Assembly: GCA_045648445.1 (NCBI GenBank)
Contig: JAZRNY010000012.1
Span: 1-64,000, forward strand
Length of the DNA: 64,000 bases
Direction of reading: 5' to 3'
Source: SIG607 sp045648445
GTDB lineage: Bacteria > Bacillota > Clostridia > Oscillospirales > Acutalibacteraceae
Shown: positions 32,405 through 41,522 of the stretch, in pieces
Layout of the letters: every line of letters starts with the position of its first letter
How positions within the stretch are numbered: position 1 is the stretch's first letter
Notes under the pieces: model-generated
Database searches by the model: none
What the model was told of the DNA's origin: nothing
What the model saw: the letters and a program-made list of their open reading frames with translations, nothing else
Position numbers and translations under genes: made by a program

Positions 32405-32575
32405 TTAATTCTTTGCTTTAAAGGTGGTACAAGCAGTTTCGTTACATTCGCAAGCGCTTTTGTAGCCTACCTGAATAGCACCGGCACAGCAACGGTCGTC
32501 TGCTGTATGGTGGATGCACTGTTTTGCATCGCAAAGAATTCCTGCAATAGGTTTTTCACAAGAGTTGTTTTCCAT
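32405..32575 (-). CDS. DUF1540 cysteine-rich small protein
   Basis: A 56-aa protein below usual ORF length limits. It has eight Cys (6, 15, 20, 29, 30, 42, 44, 49). The order CDAKQCIHH, CCAGAIQVG, CECNETACTTF matches the DUF1540 pattern, which is common in spore-forming Clostridia and probably binds metal; the function is unknown. GGAAA lies about 9 bp before the ATG at 32575. It sits alone on the minus strand between yraN and a plus-strand phosphoesterase gene. The stop at 32405 lies just past the shared terminator. Confidence 0.9.
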   Translation of the reverse strand: MENNSCEKPIAGILCDAKQCIHHTADDRCCAGAIQVGYKSACECNETACTTFKAKN

Positions 32576-32663
32576 AGTTATCTATTTCCTTTCAGACCTC
32601 TACCGGTCAATATTATTATTGTCCGAAATGGCTGTATTATTTAATGAAAAAGGAGGGAATTTT

Positions 32664-33341
32664 TTGAAAATTTTCGGTATTTCCGATTTGCATTTGTCTT
32701 TTGGCAGTGATAAGCCAATGGATATTTTTTACGGTTGGGATAATCATACCGACAGAATAAAAGCAAATTGGTCGCGTCTTGTTACTAATGATGATATAGT
32801 TGTTTTGCCCGGCGATTTTTCTTGGGCGCTTAAAATAGAAGAAGCATTACCGGATTTTCGGTTTATCGATTCTCTCCCCGGTAAAAAAATTCTTTTAAAA
32901 GGTAACCATGATTTGTGGTGGTCAACCGCAAAAAAAATTCACGCTTTTTTTGAAAAAGAAAATATTAAAACAATTGAAATTGTTTTTAATAACTGTTATG
33001 AAATAAACGGTTACGGAATTTGCGGCAGCCGTGGTTGGTTTCCCGAAAAAGAAAGCGATAAAGCAATTGTAAACCGAGAGGCGGGAAGACTTAAAACTTC
33101 TATTCAATCAGCACTTGATAAGGGACTTGAACCCATTGTGTTTATGCATTATCCGCCCGTACTTAACGGGGAAGCAATAGAACCTATATTCAGCGTGTTA
33201 AAGGAGTTTTCGGTTAATACCGTTTATCACGGTCATATACACGGTTCGGGACTTAATAATTGTCCTAAAGAACACGAAAATATAACCTTTAAACTTATTT
33301 CCTGTGACTGTATAGACTTTACTCCTTATTATATAAAATAA
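32664..33341 (+). CDS. Metallophosphoesterase (calcineurin-like)
   Basis: A 225-aa cytoplasmic phosphoesterase. All metal-binding motifs are present in order: GISDLHLS (DxH), LPGDFSW (GD), KGNHDLWW (GNHD), FMHYPP and HGHIHG. It belongs to the single-domain family found widely in Firmicutes; the substrate is unknown. TTG at 32664 is the likely start: AGGAGGG lies 7 bp upstream and the family begins at KIFGISDLH. The open frame extends upstream but only through non-conserved sequence overlapping the DUF1540 gene. Confidence 0.88.
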   Translation: MKIFGISDLHLSFGSDKPMDIFYGWDNHTDRIKANWSRLVTNDDIVVLPGDFSWALKIEEALPDFRFIDSLPGKKILLKGNHDLWWSTAKKIHAFFEKENIKTIEIVFNNCYEINGYGICGSRGWFPEKESDKAIVNREAGRLKTSIQSALDKGLEPIVFMHYPPVLNGEAIEPIFSVLKEFSVNTVYHGHIHGSGLNNCPKEHENITFKLISCDCIDFTPYYIK

Positions 33342-33369
33342 ATTATTTTAAAAAAATTCCAAATTATTG

Positions 33370-33398
33370 TAGAAATTTTTGAAAATATGTGATATAGT
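33370..33398 (+). promoter_or_regulatory. Probable promoter of tig
   Basis: TAGAAA (33370-33375), a 17-bp spacer and TATAGT (33393-33398) lie 32 bp upstream of the trigger factor start. Matches are moderate. Confidence 0.45.
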
Positions 33399-33429
33399 AT
33401 ATGTTGATAAATTTTGCGGAGGTATTTCC

Positions 33430-34983
33430 ATGAGTTTAAAAAATGCAAAAAAAGTTGATACTAACCGTTATGAACTTGAGGTAGTTATCGACGGAGAAAC
33501 TTTCAGAAAGGCTCTTGCTGACGTAATGCGTCGTGAGAGTAAAAAAATCACCGTTCCCGGTTTCCGTAAGGGCAAAGCACCCGTAAGTTTCATTGAAAAA
33601 TATTACGGCGCTGAAGCATTCTTCCAGGATACTTTGGACAGCCTTTATGGTGCAGCACTTGAGGAGGCTGCAGTTGAGGCAGGTGTAGAAATTGTTGACG
33701 ATAAGATGGACTTCGACCTTGTTTCTATAAGCAAGGAAGATGGCGTTGACTTTAAAGTAACCCTTACTGTTGTTCCCGAAATTGAAATCGGAGAATACAA
33801 GGGTCTTAAAGAAGAACGTCTTAAAGTTAGCGTTGATGATGCTGAAATCGAAGAATCTGTTAAGGCTATGGCTGACAGAAACGCAAGAGTTGTTGCTGTT
33901 GAAGACAGAGCGGCTGCTATGGATGACATTACCGTTATTGATTTTGACGGTTACGTTGACGGCGTTGCTTTCGAAGGCGGCAAGGGTGAGGCTTATACCC
34001 TTACTTTAGGTTCCGGTCAGTTTATCCCCGGTTTTGAAGAACAAATTGTGGGCAAGAATATCGGCGAAGAATTCGACGTTAACGTTACTTTCCCCACCGA
34101 ATATCATGCTGCTGACCTTGCAGGTAAAGAGGCTGTATTCAAGGTTAAACTTCACGAAATCAAAAAACGTGAACTTCCTGAAATTGATGATGAATTTGCT
34201 AAAGACGTAAGCGACTTTGATACTCTTGCAGACTTAAAGGCTGACCTTAAAGCAAAGGCTCTTGAAAGAAAGCAAAAGGCTGCTGAAGACGAAACCGAAA
34301 CCAGACTTCTTGATCAAATTATTGACTCTATCAAGGGCGAAATTCCTGAAGCAATGTATAATAACAGAGTTCAGCAGAATCTTCGTGACCTCGACTATCG
34401 TTTACAGTCTCAGGGTATGAGCCTTGAAAACTATATTAAGTATACAGGTGCTACCATCGAAGAAATTTCTAAGACATATCGTCCTCAGGCTGAAAAACAG
34501 GTTAAGATGCGTCTTGCTCTTGAAAAAATCGTTAAACTTGAAAACATCGTTGTTGCTGACGAAGACGTTGACAAGAAGTACGATGAAATGGCAGAAATGT
34601 ACTCTATTCCTGCTGAACAGGTTAAGGCTGCTGTTCCTGCTGAAGAACTCAAAAAGGATATCGCTGTAGAAAAGGCACTTGACCTTGTAAAGACAAGCGC
34701 TGTTATCACCGACGTTGACGCTATCAGCGAAAAGGCTCCTAAGAAACCTGCTGCTAAAAAGTCTACTTCTACTGCTAAAAAGGCAGAAGGTGCCGCAGAA
34801 AAGAAACCTGCAGCAAAGAAGACTACTTCTACAACCAAGAAGGCTGAAGGCGAAACCGCTAAGAAGCCTGCTGCTAAGAAGACCACTTCTACTACTAAAA
34901 AGGCAGAAGGCGATGCTGAGAAGAAACCTGCAGCAAAGAAGACTACAACAACCAAGAAGGCTGCTCCTAAAACAGAAGAATAA
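33430..34983 (+). CDS. tig: Trigger factor with histone H1-like basic tail
   Basis: Ribosome-bound chaperone with peptidyl-prolyl isomerase activity. The 517-aa protein has the ribosome-binding signature GFRKGKAP (44-51), the FKBP-type domain (about 155-245, with VIDFDGYVDGVAFEGG) and the helical C-terminal chaperone domain up to about 435. Residues 438-517 are an unusual addition: four 20-residue repeats starting KKPAAKK and rich in Lys, Ala, Thr and Pro. Typical trigger factors end near residue 430. ATG at 33430 with GGAGG is preferred. The tig-clpP-clpX order is classical. Confidence 0.95.
   Translation: MSLKNAKKVDTNRYELEVVIDGETFRKALADVMRRESKKITVPGFRKGKAPVSFIEKYYGAEAFFQDTLDSLYGAALEEAAVEAGVEIVDDKMDFDLVSISKEDGVDFKVTLTVVPEIEIGEYKGLKEERLKVSVDDAEIEESVKAMADRNARVVAVEDRAAAMDDITVIDFDGYVDGVAFEGGKGEAYTLTLGSGQFIPGFEEQIVGKNIGEEFDVNVTFPTEYHAADLAGKEAVFKVKLHEIKKRELPEIDDEFAKDVSDFDTLADLKADLKAKALERKQKAAEDETETRLLDQIIDSIKGEIPEAMYNNRVQQNLRDLDYRLQSQGMSLENYIKYTGATIEEISKTYRPQAEKQVKMRLALEKIVKLENIVVADEDVDKKYDEMAEMYSIPAEQVKAAVPAEELKKDIAVEKALDLVKTSAVITDVDAISEKAPKKPAAKKSTSTAKKAEGAAEKKPAAKKTTSTTKKAEGETAKKPAAKKTTSTTKKAEGDAEKKPAAKKTTTTKKAAPKTEE
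34741..34980 (+). repeat. Four 60-bp tandem repeats in the tig 3' end
   Basis: Units start at 34741, 34801, 34861 and 34921. Each codes a 20-residue segment beginning KKPAAKK and continuing with Thr/Ser and KKAEG; the last ends KKAAPKTEE. Third-position differences between units show that the protein repeat is selected or old rather than a recent duplication. Confidence 0.92.
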
Positions 34984-35037
34984 TCTGATTATAAAAAGCA
35001 GTTTTTGTGCATAATCATTTATAATGGAGGTATTGTT

Positions 35038-35628
35038 ATGGATATGAATTTGGTTCCTATGGTCGTTGAACAAACCAGCCGCGGAGAACGTTCTTATGAT
35101 ATTTTTTCCCGTCTTTTAAACGATCGTATAATTATGCTTAACGGACAGGTTGACGATGCTTCCGCCAGCCTGATAGTCGCTCAAATGCTTTATCTTGAGG
35201 GACAGGATCCTGATAAAGATATAAGTTTTTATATCAACAGTCCCGGAGGAAGCGTATCTGCAGGTATGGCGATCTATGATACTATGCAATACATTAAATG
35301 TGATGTTTCTACCATTTGTATCGGTATGGCAGCAAGTATGGGTGCATTCTTGCTTTCAAGTGGTGCAAAGGGCAAACGTTACGCTCTACCAAATGCTGAA
35401 GTTATGATTCATCAGCCCTTAGGTGGCGCTCAGGGACAGGCAAGTGACATTCTTATTTCTGCACGTCACATTGAACGTACCAGAGAAAATCTTAATAAAA
35501 TCTTATCAGAAAATACCGGCAAAGCCATTGAACAGATTGCTGTTGATACCGATAGAGATAATTGGCTTACTGCAAATGAAGCTCAGGAATACGGTATTGT
35601 AGATAAGGTTATTGCTAAGAGAGGGTAA
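35038..35628 (+). CDS. clpP: ATP-dependent Clp protease proteolytic subunit
   Basis: Serine peptidase that forms the ClpP14 barrel. The 196-aa protein has catalytic Ser100 in MAASMG, His125 in MIHQPLGG and Asp174 in DRDNW. ATG at 35038 is chosen because TGGAGG lies 7 bp upstream and the family begins at this point. It lies 54 bp after tig and 3 bp before clpX. Confidence 0.97.
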   Translation: MDMNLVPMVVEQTSRGERSYDIFSRLLNDRIIMLNGQVDDASASLIVAQMLYLEGQDPDKDISFYINSPGGSVSAGMAIYDTMQYIKCDVSTICIGMAASMGAFLLSSGAKGKRYALPNAEVMIHQPLGGAQGQASDILISARHIERTRENLNKILSENTGKAIEQIAVDTDRDNWLTANEAQEYGIVDKVIAKRG

Positions 35629-35631
35629 CTA

Positions 35632-36882
35632 ATGCCTACTAAAGATTCAAACAAACAGGTTCGGTGCTCATTCTGCGGTAAAACGCAGGATGAGGTCGGC
35701 AGAATTATCGAGGGCCCCGGAGTATATATCTGTGATGCTTGTATTAATTTCTGTAATACCCTTTTGTACGGTGAAGATGCCGAAGAGGTTAAACCTCGTC
35801 GTAAATCACAGAAAAACGAGCAAAAAGAATTTGTGCTTCCAAAACCTCGAGAAATAAAAGAAAAACTTGACGAATACGTTATTGGTCAGGATGAAGCAAA
35901 AATCACTCTTTCTGTTGCAGTTTATAACCATTATAAACGTATTTTTAAGCAAAGTGACGAAAGTGTAGAACTTGCTAAAAGCAACGTTTTGCTTTTAGGC
36001 CCTACAGGTGTTGGTAAAACATTACTTGCTCAAACCCTTTCCAAAATTCTTCAGGTTCCGATTGCTATTACCGACGCTACCACTTTAACCGAAGCAGGTT
36101 ATGTGGGTGAGGACGTAGAAAACATTCTTCTTCGTCTGATTCAAGCGGCTGATTATGATATCACTAAGGCTGAACGCGGTATTATTTATATTGATGAAAT
36201 AGATAAAATTGCAAGAAAAAGTGAAAACACTTCTATTACCCGTGACGTTAGCGGTGAGGGTGTTCAGCAAGCCCTTCTTAAAATTTTAGAAGGTACTGTG
36301 GCTAACGTTCCGCCACAGGGTGGAAGAAAACATCCACAGCAAGAGTTTATACAAATAAACACAACCAACATTTTGTTTATTTGTTCAGGTGCATTTGACG
36401 GTATTGATAAAATCATTGAACGTAGAATAGGCGGTTCAAGCCTTGGTTTTGGCGCAGACGTTAAATCTCCTAAAAGTAAAGAGGCTATTGCGGCTGCCGA
36501 AAATGCAACCCATCAAGACCTTGTTAAGTTTGGTCTTATTCCCGAACTTGTAGGTCGACTTCCCGTTGTTACAGGTCTTAAGGGTATGGATAAAGAAACT
36601 CTTATACGTATTATGACCGAGCCTAAAAACTCTATCGTTAAACAGTATCAAGCGTTATTCAGTATAGACGGCGTCGAACTTATTTTTGAAAAAGAGGCTC
36701 TTGAACGCATTGCAGAACTTACCATTGAACGTAAAACCGGTGCAAGAGGTCTTCGTTCCATTATCGAAGCCACCCTTCAGCCTATTATGTTTAATACACC
36801 CTCTGAAAGCAATATAAAAACCGTAATCGTTACCAAAGATACGGTTGACGGGGCTGAAGCCAAAATAGAATATAAAGAATAA
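35632..36882 (+). CDS. clpX: Clp protease ATP-binding subunit ClpX
   Basis: AAA+ unfoldase that feeds ClpP. The 416-aa protein has the N-terminal zinc-binding domain (C12, C15, C34, C37), Walker A GPTGVGKT (123-130), the pore loop YVGEDVE, Walker B IIYIDEIDKI, and the IGF-type ClpP-docking loop within RRIGGSSLGFG. All functional elements appear intact. It starts 3 bp after clpP and is followed by a terminator. Confidence 0.98.
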   Translation: MPTKDSNKQVRCSFCGKTQDEVGRIIEGPGVYICDACINFCNTLLYGEDAEEVKPRRKSQKNEQKEFVLPKPREIKEKLDEYVIGQDEAKITLSVAVYNHYKRIFKQSDESVELAKSNVLLLGPTGVGKTLLAQTLSKILQVPIAITDATTLTEAGYVGEDVENILLRLIQAADYDITKAERGIIYIDEIDKIARKSENTSITRDVSGEGVQQALLKILEGTVANVPPQGGRKHPQQEFIQINTTNILFICSGAFDGIDKIIERRIGGSSLGFGADVKSPKSKEAIAAAENATHQDLVKFGLIPELVGRLPVVTGLKGMDKETLIRIMTEPKNSIVKQYQALFSIDGVELIFEKEALERIAELTIERKTGARGLRSIIEATLQPIMFNTPSESNIKTVIVTKDTVDGAEAKIEYKE

Positions 36883-36883
36883 T

Positions 36884-36919
36884 AAAAATCACCGATTTAA
36901 TCGGTGATTTTTAATTTTT
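36884..36919 (+). terminator. tig-clpPX terminator
   Basis: A perfect 13-bp stem (36884-36896 with 36900-36912) and a T-rich tail follow clpX. Confidence 0.88.
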
Positions 36920-36958
36920 ATACAATAATTTTTTATGAAAAAAATTTTCATTTTAATA

Positions 36959-36987
36959 TTGAAATTATATGTTTTAAAGGTTATAAT
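36959..36987 (+). promoter_or_regulatory. Promoter of the GH2 gene
   Basis: TTGAAA (36959-36964) and TATAAT (36982-36987) separated by 17 bp lie 42 bp before the start codon. No operator palindrome stands out. Confidence 0.85.
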
Positions 36988-37028
36988 GATTGTAGTTTTT
37001 TAAAAACGCTCTGGCGGAGGTATTATAA

Positions 37029-39365
37029 ATGAGAGAAGTAACTAAAATTAATTCCCGTTGGCTTTTTTGCGAAGGGGATTTAAAGGTAGACCGTCCCTTT
37101 ACAAAAGGTCCGGTATATTCACAGAGTAAAACCGAAAGAAAACTGCAGGGTCCTGCTTCATATAATCATAACGACGTTCCTGAAGGATGGGGCGCAGGCA
37201 CCAGAGAACTTATAAGTATCGGTTGGCAGTGGGTAGATTTACCTCACGATTACATAATTACTAAAACTTCCGAAAAAAATGAAAATAACACTACGGGTTA
37301 TTTTAAATATACTAACGGTTGGTACAGAAAACACTTTAAGTTAGCCGAGAACGATAAAGATAAACGTATCACTATTCTTTTTGAAGGTGTTTCTACACAT
37401 GCGACCGTTTATCTTAACGGCTGTCTAATGAAACATAATTTCTGCGGATATACTTCCTTTGAGGTTGATATTACCGATAACTGCTACTTTGGTGAAAAGG
37501 AAAATATTTTAGCAGTATACGTTACTACCGACGAATACGAGGGTTGGTGGTATCAGGGTGGCGGTATTTATCGCGACGTATGGCTTACCAAAACCGATAG
37601 AGTTTGCGTTGATTTATACGGTGTTTACGCCCGTCCTATAAAAGTTGATGATAATAATTGGACTGTAAAATTTGAAACTACTGTAAGAAACGAAAATTAT
37701 GACGGCAGAGCAAAGCGTATTACCGCTAAAAGTGTTATTAAAGATAAAGACGGTAATGTTGTAGGCGAGGCGCAGGGCAACGTTCTCCTTGGCGCAAAGG
37801 AAAAGGGTGTTGCCAAATACGAGGCAAAGGTAGAAAATCCTGCCCTTTGGGACGTTGATGACCCAAATCTTTACACCGTACACACAACTCTTATTAAAAA
37901 CGGTAAAGAATGTGATGAGGTTACCGACAGAATTGGTTTCAGAACCGCTTACTGCGATCCCGACAAAGGCTTTTTCCTTAACGGCAAACACGTAAAAATC
38001 AAGGGTGTTTGCGCTCATCAGGACTTTGGACTTACCGGTCTTGCTGTACCCAATAATATACTTCGTTATAAGGTAGGCTTACTTAAAGAAATGGGAGCAA
38101 ACGGTTACCGTTGTTCTCACTATCCTCATCCCGCTGCTACAATGGATGCGCTTGACGAAATGGGCTTTTTGGTTATGGACGAATGTCGTTGGATGGAGTC
38201 TACCGATGAAGGTATAGCCCAAATGGAAATGGTTATGAAGCGTGATAGAAATCGCCCAAGCGTTATTTTCTGGTCCCTTGGTAACGAAGAGCCGCACCAT
38301 AAAACCGAAGTTGGACAAAGAATCAATAAATCGATGTATCGCCGAGCAAAACAACTTGACCCCGATAGATATATTATGGCGGCAGTTTCAAATGCTGATG
38401 GTTGTAAGATTTTCGGCTGTTTGGACGTAATTGGCGTAAACTATAATCTAAAACTTTATGATGAAATTCACGCCACCTATCCGGACCGCGCTATATTTGC
38501 TTCCGAATGTTGCGCTACAAGTACTTCTCGTGGCTTCTATTATGATGGTGACCCCGATATCACAAGAACTGCTTACGCTAATTCAATAGACCATGATACT
38601 AACGCTTGGTTTATGGGTAGAGAAAATACGTGGAAATTCCTTTGTGAAAGAGAATGGGCGTTGGGCGAATATCAGTGGATAGCATTTGAACACAGAGGTG
38701 AAACCTATTGGCCAAGACTTTGTTCTCAGGCAGGCGCTATTGACCTCTTTTTGCAGAAAAAAGACGCCTTTTATCAAAACCTCTCCCATTGGTCCGATAA
38801 ACCTATGGTACATCTTATGCCACATTGGAACTGGTGCGGTATGGAGGGCGAAAAAATTAAGGTTGCTGCATATACAAACTGCAGTGAACTTGAACTTTTC
38901 CTTAACGGTGAAAGCCTTGGTAAAAAGGAAATTGAAAAATATGGCCACGGCGAGTGGGACGTTTCTTTCGTTAAGGGTGAACTTAAAGTAGTCGCTTATA
39001 AAAATGGCGAAAAAGTAGCGGAAGACGTAAGGGTAACATCCGGTAAATCTTACGCATTAAAACTAAAACTTGAAAATGACAATGCTGTTAAAGCAGGGGA
39101 CATAGCGTTATTTACTTGCTACGTTGTTGACGAAGAGGGTAACGTTGTTCCCGATGCATATCCTTTTGTACGCTTCTTTACCAATGCAAAGGGCGTAATT
39201 GTGGGAACGGGCAGTGACGTTTGCGACCATAACCCTGTTAATTTGCCTGAAAGACAAATGAGAATGGGCGCAATAAGCATTGCGGTTAAATTAACAGGCG
39301 CTGAAGGTGAACTTAAACTTTTTGCCGAAAGCGACGGATTGAACAAAACGTTTATATCTCTTTAA
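37029..39365 (+). CDS. Glycoside hydrolase family 2 (beta-galactosidase-like)
   Basis: A 778-aa enzyme with GH2 architecture: sugar-binding jelly roll (about 60-215, FEGVSTHATVYLNG and WWYQGGGIYRDVWL), an immunoglobulin-like domain, the TIM barrel and C-terminal beta domains. The acid/base is Glu420 in SLGNEEPH. The nucleophile is probably Glu493 in FASECCAT. There is no signal peptide, so the substrate is likely an imported oligosaccharide. Beta-galactosidase is likely but beta-glucuronidase or beta-mannosidase cannot be excluded. It is transcribed alone. Confidence 0.9.
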   Translation: MREVTKINSRWLFCEGDLKVDRPFTKGPVYSQSKTERKLQGPASYNHNDVPEGWGAGTRELISIGWQWVDLPHDYIITKTSEKNENNTTGYFKYTNGWYRKHFKLAENDKDKRITILFEGVSTHATVYLNGCLMKHNFCGYTSFEVDITDNCYFGEKENILAVYVTTDEYEGWWYQGGGIYRDVWLTKTDRVCVDLYGVYARPIKVDDNNWTVKFETTVRNENYDGRAKRITAKSVIKDKDGNVVGEAQGNVLLGAKEKGVAKYEAKVENPALWDVDDPNLYTVHTTLIKNGKECDEVTDRIGFRTAYCDPDKGFFLNGKHVKIKGVCAHQDFGLTGLAVPNNILRYKVGLLKEMGANGYRCSHYPHPAATMDALDEMGFLVMDECRWMESTDEGIAQMEMVMKRDRNRPSVIFWSLGNEEPHHKTEVGQRINKSMYRRAKQLDPDRYIMAAVSNADGCKIFGCLDVIGVNYNLKLYDEIHATYPDRAIFASECCATSTSRGFYYDGDPDITRTAYANSIDHDTNAWFMGRENTWKFLCEREWALGEYQWIAFEHRGETYWPRLCSQAGAIDLFLQKKDAFYQNLSHWSDKPMVHLMPHWNWCGMEGEKIKVAAYTNCSELELFLNGESLGKKEIEKYGHGEWDVSFVKGELKVVAYKNGEKVAEDVRVTSGKSYALKLKLENDNAVKAGDIALFTCYVVDEEGNVVPDAYPFVRFFTNAKGVIVGTGSDVCDHNPVNLPERQMRMGAISIAVKLTGAEGELKLFAESDGLNKTFISL

Positions 39366-39368
39366 AAT

Positions 39369-39409
39369 AAAAAGAATTTCCTGTGTTTTTAGCAGGAAAT
39401 TCTTTTTTT
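39369..39409 (+). terminator. GH2 gene terminator
   Basis: A perfect 13-bp stem (39371-39383 with 39393-39405) is followed by a T run that ends just before the pncB promoter. Confidence 0.88.
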
Positions 39410-39415
39410 GTTGCG

Positions 39416-39444
39416 TTGACAAGCAACCTTTTTTGGAGTATTAT
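39416..39444 (+). promoter_or_regulatory. Promoter of pncB
   Basis: Consensus TTGACA (39416-39421), 17 bp and TATTAT (39439-39444). Confidence 0.85.
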
Positions 39445-39473
39445 AAATATATAGTATTTTTGTGGAGGCAACT

Positions 39474-40913
39474 ATGGATAATCGCAATTTAAGTATGCTT
39501 ATGGACCTTTATGAAATGACCATGGCAAACGGAATACTTGATAGTTCAATGGAAGGAACTATCGCCTATTTTGATATGTTTTTCCGTCGTGTCCCCGAAG
39601 AGGGCGGATATGCTATAATGGCAGGTCTTAATCAACTGATTGATTACTTTAAAAACCTTTCTTTTAGTGAAAGTGATATTGAGTATTTAAGAGGCTTAAA
39701 ACTTTTTGATGAGCGTTATTTGGATTTTTTAAAAAACTTTAAGTTTGAATGTGACGTATGGGCGGTTCCTGAAGGAACTCCTATTTTCCCGAAAGAACCG
39801 ATTATTACCGTAAGAGGTCCGATAATGCAGGCTTTTTTAGTAGAAACTATGGTGCTTTTGACTATAAATCATCAGTCGCTGATTGCTACTAAAGCAAACA
39901 GAATTGTAAGAGCTGCAGATGGTAGACCGGTACTTGAATTCGGTTCTCGCCGCGCTCATGGTTACGACGGCGCCGTATATGGTGCGCGTGCCGCAATTAT
40001 TGGCGGTTGCACAGGTACTGCTTGTGTGCTTACAGGTAAGGATTTTGACGTAACCCCGTCAGGCACTATGGCACATAGTTGGGTTCAACTTTTTGATAGC
40101 GAGTATGATGCATTTAAAACCTATGCTCAAAAATATCCTGATAGCACAACTTTGCTTGTTGATACCTATAACGTTTTAAAAAGCGGTATACCGAATGCTA
40201 TTAAGGTTTTTGATGAAGTGTTAAAACCTATGGGTAAACGCCCCAGAGGAATTAGAATTGACAGCGGTGATATTACTTATATTACAAAAAAAGCAAGAAA
40301 AATGCTTGACGATGCAGGGTATGAAGACTGTAAAATCGTTGTATCTAACTCTCTTGATGAGTATCTTATCAGAGATATGCTTATCCAAGGAGCAAAGGTT
40401 GATATTTTCGGTGTTGGTGAGCGTCTAATTACTGCCGCTAAAGAGCCTGTTTTCGGCGGTGTGTATAAACTCGTTGCTGTCGAAAAGGACGGCGAAATTA
40501 TTCCCAAAATTAAAATCAGCGAAAACACTGCTAAAATTACTATTCCCGGTGTTAAAATTCCGTGGCGTCTTTATGATAAAGAAACGGGACAGTGTATTGC
40601 CGACGTAATGACTTTGGGTGATGAAAAAATCGACGATACAAAACCTTACGAGATCTTCCATCCGGAATATACCTGGAAGCGCAAAACTGTTGAAAATTTT
40701 GTTGCTAAAAAACTTCAGGTTAAGATATTCGAAAAAGGAAAGCAGGTTTACGAATGTCCTAAAGTGAGCGAAATTGCTAAATACTGTAAGGAACAGGTTG
40801 AACTTTTATGGGACGAAGTTAAGCGTTTTGAAAAGCCACATACATATTACGTTGACCTTTCTCAAAAACTTTGGGATCAAAGAAGCGAACTTTTACACAA
40901 ACATTCCAGATAA
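39474..40913 (+). CDS. pncB: Nicotinate phosphoribosyltransferase
   Basis: Converts nicotinate and PRPP to nicotinate mononucleotide in NAD salvage. The 479-aa protein starts NLSMLMDLYEMTMANG, typical of this family, and has FDMFFRRVPEEGGYAIMAGL, EFGSRRAHG, GTMAHSWVQLF (phosphorylated His region) and RGIRIDSGDI. ATG at 39474 with GGAGG 6 bp upstream is preferred over an upstream GTG. It may supply NMN-related metabolites relevant to the amidase domain of the CinA fusion, but the two loci are not linked. Confidence 0.95.
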   Translation: MDNRNLSMLMDLYEMTMANGILDSSMEGTIAYFDMFFRRVPEEGGYAIMAGLNQLIDYFKNLSFSESDIEYLRGLKLFDERYLDFLKNFKFECDVWAVPEGTPIFPKEPIITVRGPIMQAFLVETMVLLTINHQSLIATKANRIVRAADGRPVLEFGSRRAHGYDGAVYGARAAIIGGCTGTACVLTGKDFDVTPSGTMAHSWVQLFDSEYDAFKTYAQKYPDSTTLLVDTYNVLKSGIPNAIKVFDEVLKPMGKRPRGIRIDSGDITYITKKARKMLDDAGYEDCKIVVSNSLDEYLIRDMLIQGAKVDIFGVGERLITAAKEPVFGGVYKLVAVEKDGEIIPKIKISENTAKITIPGVKIPWRLYDKETGQCIADVMTLGDEKIDDTKPYEIFHPEYTWKRKTVENFVAKKLQVKIFEKGKQVYECPKVSEIAKYCKEQVELLWDEVKRFEKPHTYYVDLSQKLWDQRSELLHKHSR

Positions 40914-40924
40914 GGGGCATTACA

Positions 40925-41506
40925 ATGAAACGTATAATTGCTTTATTTTGCGCTGTTTTGCTTATTTTTTCACTTGTTGGTTGTGGTGAAAGAAATAAAG
41001 ATGAAGGTTATAGCGTAGATATTGAGTATTTTTTGAAAACCGGACAGGTTAAAGAGGCTGAGTATGCGCTTGGCACTCCCATTAAAAATATTGAAAAAGA
41101 TATTGCAAAACATTCCGAGGAATCGGATGGAACACACTGTCAAGGCGATGAAATCGTTCTTGTAGAAGGAACCGATTATAACTACTATAACGCTCCTGAT
41201 TTTTATTATTACTATAACGTTGATAATGAAGAAAAGGGAATATCTTGCATTGTAGGTTTTACCGATATTTACGGTTTTTCCGTTGGACAAACAGGTGAGT
41301 ATACCGTTAAAACTGCTTTAGAACAAGAAAAATTAGAGGTAGAATCTTCTATTGCTGACGAAAGCGAGTTTTTCTTTATGCCTTTCAGTATAGAAAACTG
41401 CCGAAAACTTACTTGTTCTATCGAAAACAACGTACTTGTTTTTTATTTCGAAAATGATGCGCTTATTGCAGGAGTTATCTACAATAAGGAAAACTGGGTA
41501 GCATAG
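40925..41506 (+). CDS. Lipoprotein of unknown function
   Basis: A 193-aa precursor. The signal peptide has a lipobox, SLVGC, with the modified cysteine at about residue 20, so it should be lipidated by Lgt and held on the outer face of the membrane. The mature part is acidic and tyrosine-rich and not recognised as a known family. ATG at 40925 is preferred because GGGGCATT lies upstream and the frame before it overlaps pncB. It lies 11 bp after pncB and 16 bp before azlC. Confidence 0.8.
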   Translation: MKRIIALFCAVLLIFSLVGCGERNKDEGYSVDIEYFLKTGQVKEAEYALGTPIKNIEKDIAKHSEESDGTHCQGDEIVLVEGTDYNYYNAPDFYYYYNVDNEEKGISCIVGFTDIYGFSVGQTGEYTVKTALEQEKLEVESSIADESEFFFMPFSIENCRKLTCSIENNVLVFYFENDALIAGVIYNKENWVA

Positions 41507-41522
41507 AAAGGAAGTTTTTTAA

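Noticed and set aside
35020..35025. TATAAT before clpP as a promoter
   Set aside because: Transcription would start within the ribosome site, and the -35 position is poor; clpP is more likely read from the tig promoter.
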